Assembly: GCA_949128115.1 (NCBI GenBank)
Contig: OX421964.1
Span: 52,616,601-52,680,600, forward strand
DNA: 64,000 bases
From: Anaspis maculata
Lineage: Eukaryota > Arthropoda > Insecta > Coleoptera > Scraptiidae
Reading direction: 5' to 3'
Made by a program: the position numbers and the translations under genes. The notes under the pieces were generated by a model. The model did not search any database and had not been told where the DNA came from. It worked only from the letters and a program-made list of their open reading frames with translations. Positions 24,301 through 35,200 of the stretch are shown here, in pieces. The first letter of the stretch is position 1. Each line of letters opens with the position of its first letter.

Positions 24301-24632
24301 CTCAGCATCATCAAAGGAGTCGATGGTTACTTTTTTTGTCATCAATTCTGGGACACCTATATATTTAAGACCTCTCAAAAATTGAAAATACATTCAACTG
24401 CGGGAAAACGTTCTCGTCCAAATATTTGTATCATTATATCGACATGTTATGAACCGAAAATCAAGCAGACAAAATAACCTGAAAATCAACTTACCGGCTT
24501 CACACACCAAACACAATCAGTTTCCTGTATGCACTCGCTGCATGTTTCTTTTGTGTCACAGTTGGATTTTTGACTAGAAGTTAAATGTAAAATTGAAGCC
24601 ACTATTATAATCGTCTTTACTAGTAATGCCAT
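15394..24632 (-). CDS. Integrin beta subunit (complete, seven exons, 801 residues)
   Basis: Exons on the minus strand: 24632-24495, 22197-21779, 20105-19559, 19332-18894, 18760-18457, 16060-15738 and 15629-15394. All introns are GT-AG and the phases (0, 2, 0, 1, 2, 1) close into one frame. Residues 1-20 are a signal peptide; the PSI domain follows (CSECIQETDCVWC). The I-like domain has DLYYLMDLSAS with the metal-binding DLSAS at 134-138, and GNLDSPEGGLDALMQ further on. The hybrid domain, four cysteine-rich EGF-like repeats (CSGRGSCECGKC) and the beta-tail domain follow. The membrane span is at 725-745. The tail has HDRREYAKFE and two talin/kindlin-type motifs, NPLY (773-776) and NPVY (785-788). 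Length and tail match insect beta-PS or beta-nu subunits; the conserved tail favours beta-PS (mys), but orthology is not settled. It pairs with an alpha subunit to bind matrix or cells. The introns hold several palindromes. Confidence 0.95.
16325..18090. repeat. Foldback element of about 1.77 kb in intron 5 of the integrin beta gene
   Basis: ATTATACCA..GGCGCCTGCGTCATC on the left is mirrored by GATGACGCAGGCGCC..TGGTATAAT on the right. Arms of roughly 850 bases match nearly throughout. They create two mirror-image open frames (16660-16869 plus, 17627-17836 minus), both starting MSYGQI(N/K)EHHIL and ending VIVRGRIWLC. These are most likely by-products of the palindrome. The intron it occupies runs from 18456 to 16061. 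Confidence 0.8.
20908..21673. repeat. Foldback element of about 770 bases in intron 2 of the integrin beta gene
   Basis: GTCCCAGCTAAAACAACCCAGCGCGATTTTCTC on the left pairs with the right-end stretch ending CTGGGACACCTTG. Inner arms GGGGAAGCCTGACC and TTTTAACA(C/T)...CACAC(A)C also pair around 21280. No transposase is seen. Confidence 0.75.
22443..23378. repeat. Foldback element of about 940 bases in intron 1 of the integrin beta gene
   Basis: ACTCACAGGGAGATAGAAAATT at 22443 is mirrored by AATTTTCAATCTCCCTGTGAGT ending near 23377. GGCCTTCAAAGTTGTTTTTC pairs with its complement near 23280. The internal sequence (CGATTTCAGATATTT-type arms, GGTTCGAATTTGAA) resembles the element at 12900-14070, so both belong to one family. 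Confidence 0.7.
23596..24363. repeat. Inverted-repeat element with ATA-AGGTGTCCCAGAA ends, in integrin beta intron 1
   Basis: AGAGGTGTCCCAGAAATTATGGCGG at 23600 and TCAATTCTGGGACACCTATATA ending at 24363 form short terminal inverted repeats. A second element, 23893-24136, lies inside. The middle shows no transposase. Confidence 0.6.
23893..24136. mobile_element. Palindromic MITE, GCCGTATTCATA family, copy 2
   Basis: This has the same hairpin as at 13267-13505, including GCGCATTTAGGGGCATTTCTC, GCGATTGGGAGCGATTG and the terminal CCCGTATTCATA. Like copy 1 it is inserted inside a larger inverted-repeat element. Confidence 0.85.
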
Positions 24633-25274
24633 GTTTTAAAACTGCAAGCAGGTATTTGGCAAAGAGAGGAAATTCAATTTTAGTATAATAAAGATAACGA
24701 TGGGAAACCACACTTCGGTTATTCGTCATCAAATGGCAAAGGAAGTTGACTTCACGATAAATTTTTGTGAGTAAATCATTCGATCACTCTTGTGAAAATA
24801 AAAATATTTGTTTGCATACTGAGCAGTTAACATTGAAACGCATGTTGTCTAACGATGGGGCTCTAATAGTGGAGTGATTAGTTTCAGCATTGAGACTGCA
24901 TTCAGTACGACATTGCATTTTGTGATAAGACAAAATTATCTGCATGCCCCTGCTTCCTTTGTCTCGGTGATTTCTTTTCATAATTTTCAAGTTTACTTGT
25001 ACATGTGTCCCAAGCTGAACCATTTAATTTTTTATCAACATAAATAATGTCATCAGTTTACCTGCAAAAGAAATGAAATCGAACCACTCGTTTCCAAAAT
25101 ACCCTTAGGCAGGTTGACCACTCTTGTGAAAATTCAAATTGGAACAGGGATCGAATAACACTGTATATTGATGATCAACTCTCTCTATTTTGATGTGGAA
25201 AGCACCACATGTGTTCAGGTATCAATTTCTGAACTGATACTTCGACTGCATTTTCTGGATTGAAATTTCATAGA
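24633..25274. other. Intergenic DNA upstream of the integrin beta start
   Basis: This stretch should hold the 5' UTR or a further 5' exon, and the promoter, of the integrin gene. I could not recognise a TATA box or an upstream exon with confidence. Confidence 0.4.
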
Positions 25275-25490
25275 TATATCCCATACACTTCATATTTTCA
25301 GTAGAATGACTTTTTTATGCAAAAATGAAGTGACAAGCTGGAGCGCTGGGAGAATACGGCCGATGGCCGCTGATAGTTTCGTCCAAAACTCTGCAGGTGC
25401 TATCAGCCGCAGCCGTAGCCCCCCAGCTTGTCAATTTATTTTTGCTCCAAAAAGTCATTCTACTGAAAATAGAAAGTGTATGGGATATAC
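25275..25490. mobile_element. Palindromic MITE, TATATCCC family, copy 1
   Basis: ATATATCCCATACACTT and TTTTCAGTAGAATGACTTTTT on the left are mirrored on the right by AAAAGTCATTCTACTGAAAATAG and AAGTGTATGGGATATA. The core has GTGACAAGCTGGAGCGCTGGGAG. A related copy lies at 28391-28592 inside the first cuticle gene. Confidence 0.8.
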
Positions 25491-26655
25491 AAACTAAATT
25501 CTGCCTAAAATAGAAAGTTTGTATTCATTGATTAGCAGCAACTACTGGATTATAGAACATTATAGTTGGATTACAGAATTTTTTGAGACCAAAGCCAACC
25601 CCGAGGCCAACCTTAAATGGTTCTTTTGTTGGTCGCATGATGAGTAGTAATGACCCGAGTACCTAATGATTCATTTCATTGTCTTTATTTCGGCGTTATT
25701 GCGTAAACGGACGATCATAATTGCCGTCGAAGAGTGAAAACAATTTCTATATGTGTGCTGTGCGATTGCCTTGCAGTCTCGCTTGTAAAACCCTCGGTAA
25801 AACCTGTAAGGGTGAATGTTCAAATAGAAGGTAAGTGAAGCAATATGATATTTCTCTAATAAAACACCTCACGCAAGACCCTTTTTTGCTTTCTGAATTA
25901 CACTTATTTTTTCCAAAATGGCGATAATGGCGATAACCTCACTTCCGGTAGCCGGATCGTGAGGTGGACATTTAGATCTCACTAAGTGGAGGCGACTTGC
26001 TCCATATATCGACCTTAAAAACGTGTTTTTAGCGAAAGGATTTCTTCCAGAGATTATTTCCGATTTTTCATTCCCCGCCTTTCAATTTTGAGCCCGCATG
26101 AAATTTTCTCAGGAACAACGGCTTGCTTCAATCATCAAATGCGGTATCTTTATGCGAACCACGAGCACTATTTATGATAAGAAGTGCCGTGACGTTACCT
26201 ACACAGAATAAGAAATATGATGAAGTGATGAAAAAAAATTCTTCTCAAACTACTTATGTCTCGTCTTCTCGCTGGCCATGTTTTCGCACCAGAAATCATG
26301 GAGGACTCCAAGACGTGTACAGCTGCTCTGAAATCGAGAATCGATTTGAAAGTCTTCACGCACAAGACGATTCTCTTATTCCCACACTCAATAATAATTC
26401 TAAAAACAGTCGAATTTAAACTTTAGAGACCTTTACCTATCACGCGCCACTCTACACCGAAAATATGTATTTTTTAAGTTCATATCTTTACATAATCCTC
26501 ACTACATCTAGTACTGGATACTAAATATCAATTTTTGACAATGAACTGTCTTTTTTCTTATCGATATTTTGTTAAAAATATGCGGCGCCTAGAGCTGGTT
26601 TTCGATGATTCCAGATAAAAAAGAAAGATCCGCATAATTACCTAACAAATCTTCC
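25491..26655. other. Intergenic DNA, nothing recognised
   Basis: No gene recognised. An open frame at 26123-26419 (plus) has no known motif and reads as random. The distal promoter of the first cuticle gene would be here. Confidence 0.4.
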
Positions 26656-26663
26656 TATATAAA
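26656..26663 (+). promoter_or_regulatory. TATA box of cuticle gene 1 (TATATAAA)
   Basis: TATATAAA lies 68-75 bases before the ATG at 26731. Transcription would start near 26690, leaving a 5' UTR of about 40 bases. Strong TATA boxes are usual for insect cuticle genes. Confidence 0.65.
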
Positions 26664-26730
26664 TAACGAATTTTTATCACTGCCCATCATTACTGTTATC
26701 CAGTGGTTTGCAGTGACATTTTCTACAAAA

Positions 26731-29700
26731 ATGAAAGTAAGTCACTCAAGAAATAAAATTTTGAATCCCATATCGTAGAAATACCAGGTTGCTGAGTAGG
26801 TACTTTTGACTAACTACAGAAAATCTTCAATCGTTAGGTAGGTACACATTTTTGATAAAATTAAAAGATATAGGTACCTTGGTACCTACTAGTTGACGTC
26901 TTATTTTGTTTTCTTATCACGTTTCACGACGGTATTGAAACTTTTTAACTTTTTTTCTTGACTAGATACTTAGTAGCTAGGTAGGTATACCTTACATTAT
27001 AGTAAAATATGCTTTATTTGAAGAAAAAACTTTGTTAAAATTACCTTACGATAATGTTCTTTCTGGATCTCCACTTATGGTCTCGATCTTCTAATTATCT
27101 TCTGAACATTTATGCTTATAAAAATTATTGTTAATTATTGTTACATTAGTTCTGATGTCGGCTCATGAATTTTGAGGAGTTAGATGACGACAAGTAAAAA
27201 GTTTATTCCCAAATTTGGTGCTTCATCAAGTGAATTAAATTTGATTTGATTGACCTCAAATTGTTTTGTATTGAAGAAAAGCAATACAATGGCAAAAGTC
27301 AAAAGTTCCTTTTTCTTCAAAATTTTCTTTTGCAATTGACTTTTTCCCTTGCTTTTTTCTATTAAAAATTTCATACAAAATAACAATAAGTTTAATTCAC
27401 CCGATGGAGCCCCAAATTTGGGTTCTCAAGTTACCTACCTATTATTGAATCCATTGAAGTTGAAATTATTGAAATAAGCTTTATTGTGACTTTGTACAGT
27501 TAGGTATCTATGATTTTCAATAGGAAAAAGTACAATGGCGGAAGAAAATTTCTAAGATTTTTTTTTGCACCAAATTTCGTGCGATTGAATAAACTTTTTC
27601 CTGTCGTCCTTTAACCCCTCAGCCGACTGAGAAACTATTAAGAACAAATTAAACAAATTCAATGTAGCTATACCAATCAATGGTATGAACCAACATTGCC
27701 GGAATAAATTCGCTGAAGAAATCGAGTTTGAAATCGAAAATATTGAAGAGTAGGTATTCTCTAGAGATAGGCGAAAAGGTCAAGATCATGCCTGGTGGTT
27801 TAATTTTATATTGTCAACTGATTTACGGCAGATGCTCCATACAAATAAGAATTGTGCATACATTAACCTTTATGTACCTATGTAGAATTAATATGTAGGC
27901 ATGTATACTAACTCTTCAAGCTCTAAATACGAGTACCTAGTTACACGGGTGAGAGATTCTTTTCATGGAAATTTTATGGTACTTTATACAGGTACCCCCC
28001 AACTGTCCAATTAAACGATAGGTTGAAGAAAATTTCAAACTTTAGCTGGCAGATTCACAGAAAGAAATTGTCAGTTTTTTTTCTTTTTGAAAACATTACT
28101 GAAATCAAGGCCTCTGGAGGAGAGCAAATCGTCACTCACAATTCAAAACTATTCTTTTTCTAGGGATTCTTGATCTTTTTGGCTGGAGTGGCTCTCATCA
28201 GTGGCGCAGAGATCTCCATCGTCCGCCAAGACAGCGACATCCAACCTGACGGCAGCTACGTATTCAAGTAAGAATAATGTTATGATTATATTATATTATC
28301 ACAGTGCGGGTTCCACGAAAAGTTTTATAAGCGAGTTAAGTTCAATCTGAGTTAGTTGCTAAACAACTGGATGCTATAGTTATACCACAGGTTATACCCA
28401 TCTCGTTCACTGTTTATTTTCAGTAGAATGACTTTTTGGAGCAAAAATAAAGTGACAAGCTGGGGGGTTATGGACTGATAGCACGAAACTATCAGCGGCC
28501 ATCAGCCGTTTCCTCCCAGCGCTCTAGCTTGTCACATTATTTTTGCTCCTAAAACTCATTCTACTGAAGATAAAAAGTGAACGGGATATAACTACCTCAT
28601 AAAGCTTCTTGTTAGTGTCATGCTAGTTCTGTATACTCTAGCTTCGGGTGGAACCCGCAGCTAGAGGTACACAACTATTTGTAATCTATCATCTGATTAC
28701 CTGAAATTTGACTTCGTTGTGGGTTACACAAAAAAATGCGAGATCAGTTGATTCGCGATTTTGGTTCGTCAATTTGTAGTTGACTGATCAATGGACAATG
28801 GAAATGCTGGTTTTTCTATCATGAAAATATAGTATAGTATAGTATAGTATTTTTTTATTTCGCCAGAAAAAATATTTACAATGTGAGTAATTTATGAAGA
28901 AACTTAGGCAAAACCCCAGGGCCGTCGTTCAGCTTTCCTGGTGGCCCAAGAGGCTGATCTTCCACAACGGCCCTGTACCTTCCAGTGATAACTGACCGTT
29001 TACAAAAAATAAATAAATAATCATACATACACAGCATAATAATAACAAAAATAATAAACATTTCAACGCTTGCAGGAGGATAATTAACTAAAAGAGAAAG
29101 AAAAAAGCATATAATCAATAATCGAAGGAAATCCCAATACACCACATAACACATCAGGAGAGAAAATTAATAATATTTTAATGAAATCTTGGAAATTAGA
29201 CAACAGCTCATCACCAGTTCGACAAGAAGTTAAAATTGAAATAGGCAATACAAATCGCTACTCTCTCTCAAGCAAGGACATTTTTAATTTTCTTCTGAAA
29301 ACCGGCATCGACGAGGCTCTCAGTGAAGGCTCAACGCCATTTAGGATGCTCACAATATTGTAGGAGAAGGAACGTTTAAATTGTTCAGTTGAGTGAGCAG
29401 GAATTGTAAGGAGATCCTTACGCCTCACATTAATACTATGAACATCCGTCCTGAATTTGATTTTACGTATTAGATATTCAGGCTCCCGCCCAATCAGGAT
29501 TCGGTGGAACGCACAAGCCGCATGGAAAAATCTTGTATCCCTCATATTTAACCAGTTCACCTCTCTCAATCTGCAGGAAATGTGTTCAAAACGTGACATG
29601 CCAAAAATGAACCGAAGGCAGGAGTTCTGGGCGACCTGTATTCGTCTATTGTCCTCAAAATCCAAGCACGGGCCATAGACCGTATCGCAAAAAGCAAACC

Positions 29701-30380
29701 TTGACAGGACCAGAGCGTCAGTCAGCAATATCCGCAATCTGCGACTCAGGAAATCTCTGCTATTATATAATAATTTAAGGTTACCATAAGCTTTTCCGAT
29801 GCAACCTGTTGGAACCTGTTATATGATGGGTCTAGTACAGATTTCAGGCATTTTTTGTGGTTAATCGTCTAGCCTTCATCAGAAAAACGTTCAGTAATTC
29901 TGCAATCAACCTGCGATCGTTGATCATCTTTTTTTCTGGAACTAACGGTCAGCATTGAGATTTTAGTTGTGAAAATACCTTATCAAATTCTTATCACATT
30001 TGAACGTCATGCTCGTTTACTTGATCTACTCGACATACCTAGGTACTTCTTGTGCTTCATTTTTCTATTTTTTTTTTATTAGTTACGAACTGAGCGATGG
30101 ATCCAAAGCCGAACAGTCCGGATCGGTAAAAGCCACTGGACCCGAAGAAGGAGAATTGACCGCCCAAGGCTCCTACTCTTACCAGTCTCCTGAAGGCGAA
30201 AAGGTCGAAGTTCACTATGTCGCTGATGCTAACGGATATCAGCCTCAAGGCTCCCACATCCCTGTAGCCCCACCAGTGCCAGAACTTATCTTGAGGGCAC
30301 TCGCTTACAACGAAGCCCATCCTGAGGCCCCATCTGGATCCGTCGGAATCGTCGGAACTCCCGTCTACAGGAAACACTGA
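26731..30380 (+). CDS. RR-1 cuticle protein 1 (135 residues)
   Basis: Exons: 26731-26736 (Met-Lys only), 28164-28267 and 30083-30380. Introns are phase 0 and phase 2, both GT-AG. Exon 2 encodes the rest of the signal peptide (GFLIFLAGVALISGAE) and VRQDSDIQPDGSY. The last exon carries the Rebers-Riddiford chitin-binding domain: [45 protein letters not shown], and then [16 protein letters not shown]. The protein is secreted and should bind chitin in the exoskeleton; RR-1 types are usually found in flexible cuticle. It runs tail to tail with cuticle gene 2. Intron 1 holds an inverted repeat (27181-27614). Intron 2 holds a MITE (28391-28592) and an antisense retrotransposon fragment (28831-29815). 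Confidence 0.93.
27181..27614. repeat. Inverted repeat in intron 1 of cuticle gene 1
   Basis: TTAGATGACGACA..AAAAAGTTTATTC..CAAATTTGGTGC on the left is mirrored by GCACCAAATTTCGTG..GAATAAACTTTTT..TGTCGTCCTTTAA on the right. Arms are about 60-200 bases with many differences. Confidence 0.6.
28391..28592. mobile_element. Palindromic MITE, TATATCCC family, copy 2
   Basis: Same structure as 25275-25490: TTTTCAGTAGAATGACTTTTT, GTGACAAGCTGG and a right end TATATCCCGTTCACTTTTTATC read in reverse. It is inserted in intron 2 of cuticle gene 1. Confidence 0.8.
28831..29815 (-). mobile_element. 5'-truncated non-LTR retrotransposon (C-terminal end of reverse transcriptase ORF)
   Basis: On the minus strand an open frame from about 29800 to 29258 reads GKAYGNLKLLYNSRDFLSRR, then DALVLSRFAFCDTVYGPCL, VAQNSCLRFIFGMSRFEHI, FFHAACAFHRIL, FRTDVHSINVRRKDLLTIPA and FKRSFSYNIVSILNGVE. 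This is the typical C-terminal part of Jockey/CR1-like reverse transcriptase proteins. About 430 bases of 3' UTR follow, ending in GAAATAAAAAAA and a TACTA repeat (28831-28855), a usual tail of such elements. The catalytic domain and the 5' end are missing. It is dead and lies antisense in intron 2 of cuticle gene 1. Confidence 0.8.
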
Positions 30381-30467
30381 AATTTATCAAAATGACCCAG
30401 GCTATGGACCAAGGATATCCCGTGTAGAATCATTTGTAAAAAATTTGTATATATTGTATAAATGAAG

Positions 30468-30473
30468 ATTAAA
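30468..30473 (+). promoter_or_regulatory. Poly(A) signal (ATTAAA) of cuticle gene 1
   Basis: ATTAAA lies 88 bases after the stop codon. It is the nearest standard variant downstream. Confidence 0.45.
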
Positions 30474-32182
30474 CATATGTACTTATGATTGAAAATGGTG
30501 TCGTATATTATTTCATCAAGTCGCGATTCTATTGATCAATATTACTAGCTATTATGTATGTAATTGTAGTAGGTAAAGGTACCTTACTTAATTCTAGTGG
30601 CTGTTAGTTTCACTTTTGTTCATTTTCATAAACAAACTCCCATATTTGACATGGGCTGGTTGAGGACGTAAATACGCATGAACTAAACGAACAATGATGC
30701 CAATAATGGCAAAATAGCGGGAAATAGAAAGCTGTCCAATTCCCGAGTCCAATGTTTTCCCGGTCTCCCCTACTCTACTCTACAGTAACTATCACGTTTT
30801 ATAGATCTAGATAATTTACACAGAGCGCGTTCAATACAAAGACGACTTTTAGTGCCATATCGGTTTTTTTAGAATTATTACCATAAAGTATTGTTTGAAG
30901 ATTTAGATGGTTTTTACAGAAAAGAAATGTCAAATATTAGCATAACTTGATCAAGTATAATATCTAAAATATTAATTGAGCGATTAGTTTTTTTTTGTTT
31001 GGTTGAACTTTTAAAGATGGGTTCATTACTCGGTTTATAATACCATTCATTGCGTAACGCTCAAACCTACACATCATCAATTAGCACATGGTATCTACCT
31101 ACCCTCCAAGTAGAGTTTCCATCAAACTTCCCGCTGAGCACGCTTCCAGGTTTCGAATTAAGCACGCTGTCCGACAACCCGTCTATGGGCTGTGTGCAAG
31201 ACACGTAGCGCCGCGTAGAGCACGAGCGTAAAGTGAAGCTTTCGTGGCATATTGCCTAGATACACAGGAAGTACGCCGGCGTGATGCGAACACCCTAAGC
31301 ATTCCCTCCACTCTGCCAGTCCGACAAGTGGTTCTCATTTTCACCATCACGGGCTTTGTGTGCTAGCTGAAGGTCATGCACGCTTCCCATAGTTTTCAGT
31401 GGCCTATCCTGTATAATCTTGATCGCTGATCGCCCCCTCCCCCCCCGCTACTGTTGCAGTCGGTGGATGATTTTCTTTCACCATCTCCATCTGAACAAAA
31501 TATTTAGACCTTGAGTTGTTAGTGGTGTTATCGTTCTATTTTTGGCTGGGATTATTGTAGGGGGTATTTTTGGCTTGGAATATTCAGTTGTGGTGATATT
31601 CTTGGCTTGGTTATACTGCCGCGAGAAATTTTTTGTCTAGTATGTTATTGCCTGGATATTTTTGGCTGGGATATTCTGTACTAAGAAAATTTTTGGATAC
31701 ATGTGAGTAGATGCACTTAGGTAGGTACTTATCGTTATTGCTTATATCTATTACTCAAATGCTCAACATTTAAATAAATACGGTTGGAGTGTCAAACCCG
31801 CTGCTGGTAGCTGGTGACTGGTGGGAATGATTCTGGTTTCAGTCAGAGATTCCGATCCGAAGTTAATTCACGGCCCTGTCAGAATGTAAATTTACGTATT
31901 TATCCTCGTATTTATCTGAGTTGGGTTAACCGAGTTTTGAACAATCGTTTGATGTTCTTTCGGACGTTCGTCCATGATGCTCAGGTCTTTACGCGCCCTA
32001 GAGACTTCCGCTTAGTAGATGGCAGGTGGTATAGCTAGGTATTTATCTATTACTCTTATAAAAAATTAGAGGAGCTGAGAAACAATTGCCACATTTGGCC
32101 AAAATTCTTTTATGCATATTAGGAACATGATATGTTAGACTCCACATTATTAATATAAACTCCGCATTTTTCTTTTCTAATG
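30474..32182. other. Intergenic DNA between convergent cuticle genes 1 and 2
   Basis: No gene recognised. 31100-31450 is distinctly more GC-rich than its surroundings (for example GTAGCGCCGCGTAGAGCACG) and is unexplained. 31530-31700 holds a degenerate tandem repeat listed separately. Confidence 0.45.
31530..31700. repeat. Degenerate tandem repeat, TATTTTTGGCTGGGATAT type, array 1
   Basis: The core (G)GATATTTTTGGCTGG recurs several times with changes, for example TATTTTTGGCTTGG, ATATTCTTGGCTTGG and ATATTTTTGGCTGGG. It is the reverse complement of the arrays at 33885-34060 and 60225-60400. Confidence 0.65.
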
Positions 32183-32188
32183 TTTATT
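32183..32188 (-). promoter_or_regulatory. Poly(A) signal AATAAA of cuticle gene 2
   Basis: AATAAA on the minus strand lies about 28 bases past the stop codon of cuticle gene 2 (32216-32218). Confidence 0.55.
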
Positions 32189-32215
32189 GAATCATCGTTA
32201 GGTACATTACGTTGC

Positions 32216-35200
32216 TTAGTAGTATCTCCTGTTGTTGCCAACATGGACGGTTTCCTGTTGGGGATGGGCCTCGTTGTAAGCAAGTGCCCTCAAGATGGCT
32301 TCCGGTACTGGAGGAGCGACAGGGATGTGAGAACCTTGTGGTTGGAATCCGTTCTCATCAGCCACGTAGCTTACAGAGACCTGTTCTCCTTCGGGTGAGA
32401 TGTACGAGTACGATCCTTGAGCTGCCTTCGCCAATTCCTGTCCTACTTGATGAACGGATCCCTGCTCCTGGGCGTGGATGCCATTCTCGGTTTCGTAACT
32501 GCAAAATAATGAAACTATAAGTATGTAGGTATTTTTAATCTATAGGTAGGGGGAGGTGTTGTATCAAGGGAGGCATGTACCCAGGGACAGTTGCCTAACT
32601 TGAGCTAATATACAAGTTTGAAGTTTGGGCTCCAATGATATGTTGACAATAGTGTTGTGTAGTAGCCCTGTTAAATTGAAATGGTTCTGCAAACTTCACG
32701 TTTTTTTATTTTAGTTTCACATTTTTCCGGGGTGACAAGTAAACTTCGCCTTCCAGACATCGTATACAATTCCACTTGCATGCGTTGGCTGCATACAGTG
32801 TGCAACAGATTATTTTCGTTCATCACTCATTCTCAAAAAAAGAACAATAATAGAATAGATACATGTGGACATTTTTTGTTCTGACTCCCGCCTGTACTTA
32901 CAGATAGGAGTAACTTCCATCAGGTTGAACGTTGGAGTCCTGACGGACGATGCCGATAACTGGACCAGATGACACACGAACACCTTGAACTGGTGCGTAG
33001 TTGGGGACAGCAGCACGAACTGGGGTGTAGGTGGGGGTACGGACTGGGGCGTAGCTGGGGACGGCGGAACGGACTGGAGTTACTGGTTTGTACTGGAAGG
33101 TTGGTTGCACTCTCCTGGCTGGTGCTGCAGGGCGGTAGAATTGGCTCACGTCAGCTGAAGCGACGGCGACAACGGCGAAAGCAAGAGCCTGTGAAATAAG
33201 TAATTTAAATAGTAATCGGGTAGGTACTTAGATATTTATGAAAGAGGGTTATAAATGTGGTCAGGACACAGGCCTGATTCCAGCATTGGAGCATGAATGC
33301 TCCAAAAGTATCAAAAAAATGTTGAAAAAATTTAGGGCTCTTGTTTTTGAAAATCTAGAGGATCAACCGGTGGTCCTTCGACCCCCTCTATTCTCGTTAT
33401 TTTGAAAGATTTTAGTAAACTCTTTCCAACAGACCAAATGGCAATGTTTTTGAACCTTTGAATGTGCTTTGTACTTTTATTCACGATACAGGGTGAGTCG
33501 TAAATCCTGAATCCAGTTTTCTCTAAAAATTCACGCAGGAAATTTGTATGGTTTTTTTTTATAACTATATACGTATTTGTGTTATTTGTTGCCCTACATC
33601 AATTTTTTAACCTCTAGAGTTTTTCGAATAAAAATAGATTTTTAGGACTTATGACTTACCCTGTACACTAAATAAAATTACAAAACACATTCAAAGGTTA
33701 AAAAAATTTCCGTTGTGGTCTGATAAAAAGAGTCTACAAAAATTTTCAAAATAACGAGAACAGAAGGGGTCGGGGACCACCCTTTGACCCTCCATATTTC
33801 CAAAAATAAAAGTTGTTAATTTTTTTCAACTTTTTTCCGGCACTTTTGGAGCATTTCTCTAACTGCGGTTCAATTTTCTACCCCAAGTTTGCAAACACTG
33901 TGTACCAACCAGAAATATAGGTACCAGCCAACAATATACCCGAGAATATACCTTGCCAAAAATATGCCAACCAGAAAATAAATATACCTTCACACAAATA
34001 TAGCACGCAAGAAATAGTTAGGTAATGCTGAGAACATATCACGCCAAAAATATACAGTCCTTTGGGAATTGCTAAGACAATTCGCAGCAAGGAACCACAC
34101 AGCAAGGTGCACAACGAAGCCGATAAGGCTTCAGAACATGAAGAGATTTGGGTTTATAACACATGAAGACGTAAGGTTGCCCAGTATAGAACAACGGAAA
34201 ACACAAGAAAATACAAGAGGCTCATTCTGAAAGCCACAAAGAATAAGACAAAAAGGGCCCATTAGGGCTCCAAACAAGTTATTTAAACAGAAGAAGGCTC
34301 ACTAGAGATTCGAAAGCCACGAAAAAGAATTCTGAAAGCTATGAAAATACAAATGAATCTCTAAACAATACTTGAAGACACAAGGGGGTCCGAAAGGGGT
34401 CCGAATACCAAGTGAAAGTAGAGGTAAAAGCGTGCTCACTAAAGCTCCGACAGTAACGGAAAAATCCGAGGAGATCAGCAGGGGTTCAAGCGACATCGAA
34501 GGCCCAGTGGAATTCTGTATAACAAAAAGAAGATAAAAGGGGGCTTACAGATGGAATTCTGAAAGTCATGAAAACAGTTAACGGGCCTCATCAGGCAGGG
34601 TTCCAAACAACACTTGCCGACACAAGGGAGCCCGATGGGGCTCCGAATATCACATAAAGGCACAAGAGTGCTTGTCAAAGCTCTGAAGAGCTTACGGAAA
34701 ATGCAAGAGGGCTCAGCAGAGCTTCAAACAACATTAAAGAAACAAGGGGGGGGGGCAGTATGGCTTCAAATAACACAAGAAGGCAGAAAGGGGCTTACTG
34801 GATAACTGAGAGCCGCTACAAAAAAAAGGCATACGAGGGCTTATCCCGCTCATTAGGGTACCAAATGACATATGAGTACCCTAGAAGGCCTGAAAGGGCT
34901 CCGAATACTACCCGAAGGCAGAAGGCTTTTTGACGACGGTAACTGTAGGTAGTTTTCATAGTCAAACGGCACGACGTTGTTACGAAAAATGTTCTTGCCT
35001 CCAGAACCTCTATTTCGAGAACCATAGTTTTGAAGAGACGGGTTAATATAATTATCAAATTGTTCACAATTTAATACTTGGGTTACAATAAATCATACGT
35101 GCATCACATGCGTGAATCGAAGTTTCAATTGAAAAATTGCTAGTTTTGAAAAGTGTTTTCATTTAGGCATAAACTAGCCTCTTTAGGTATATGCTTGCAA

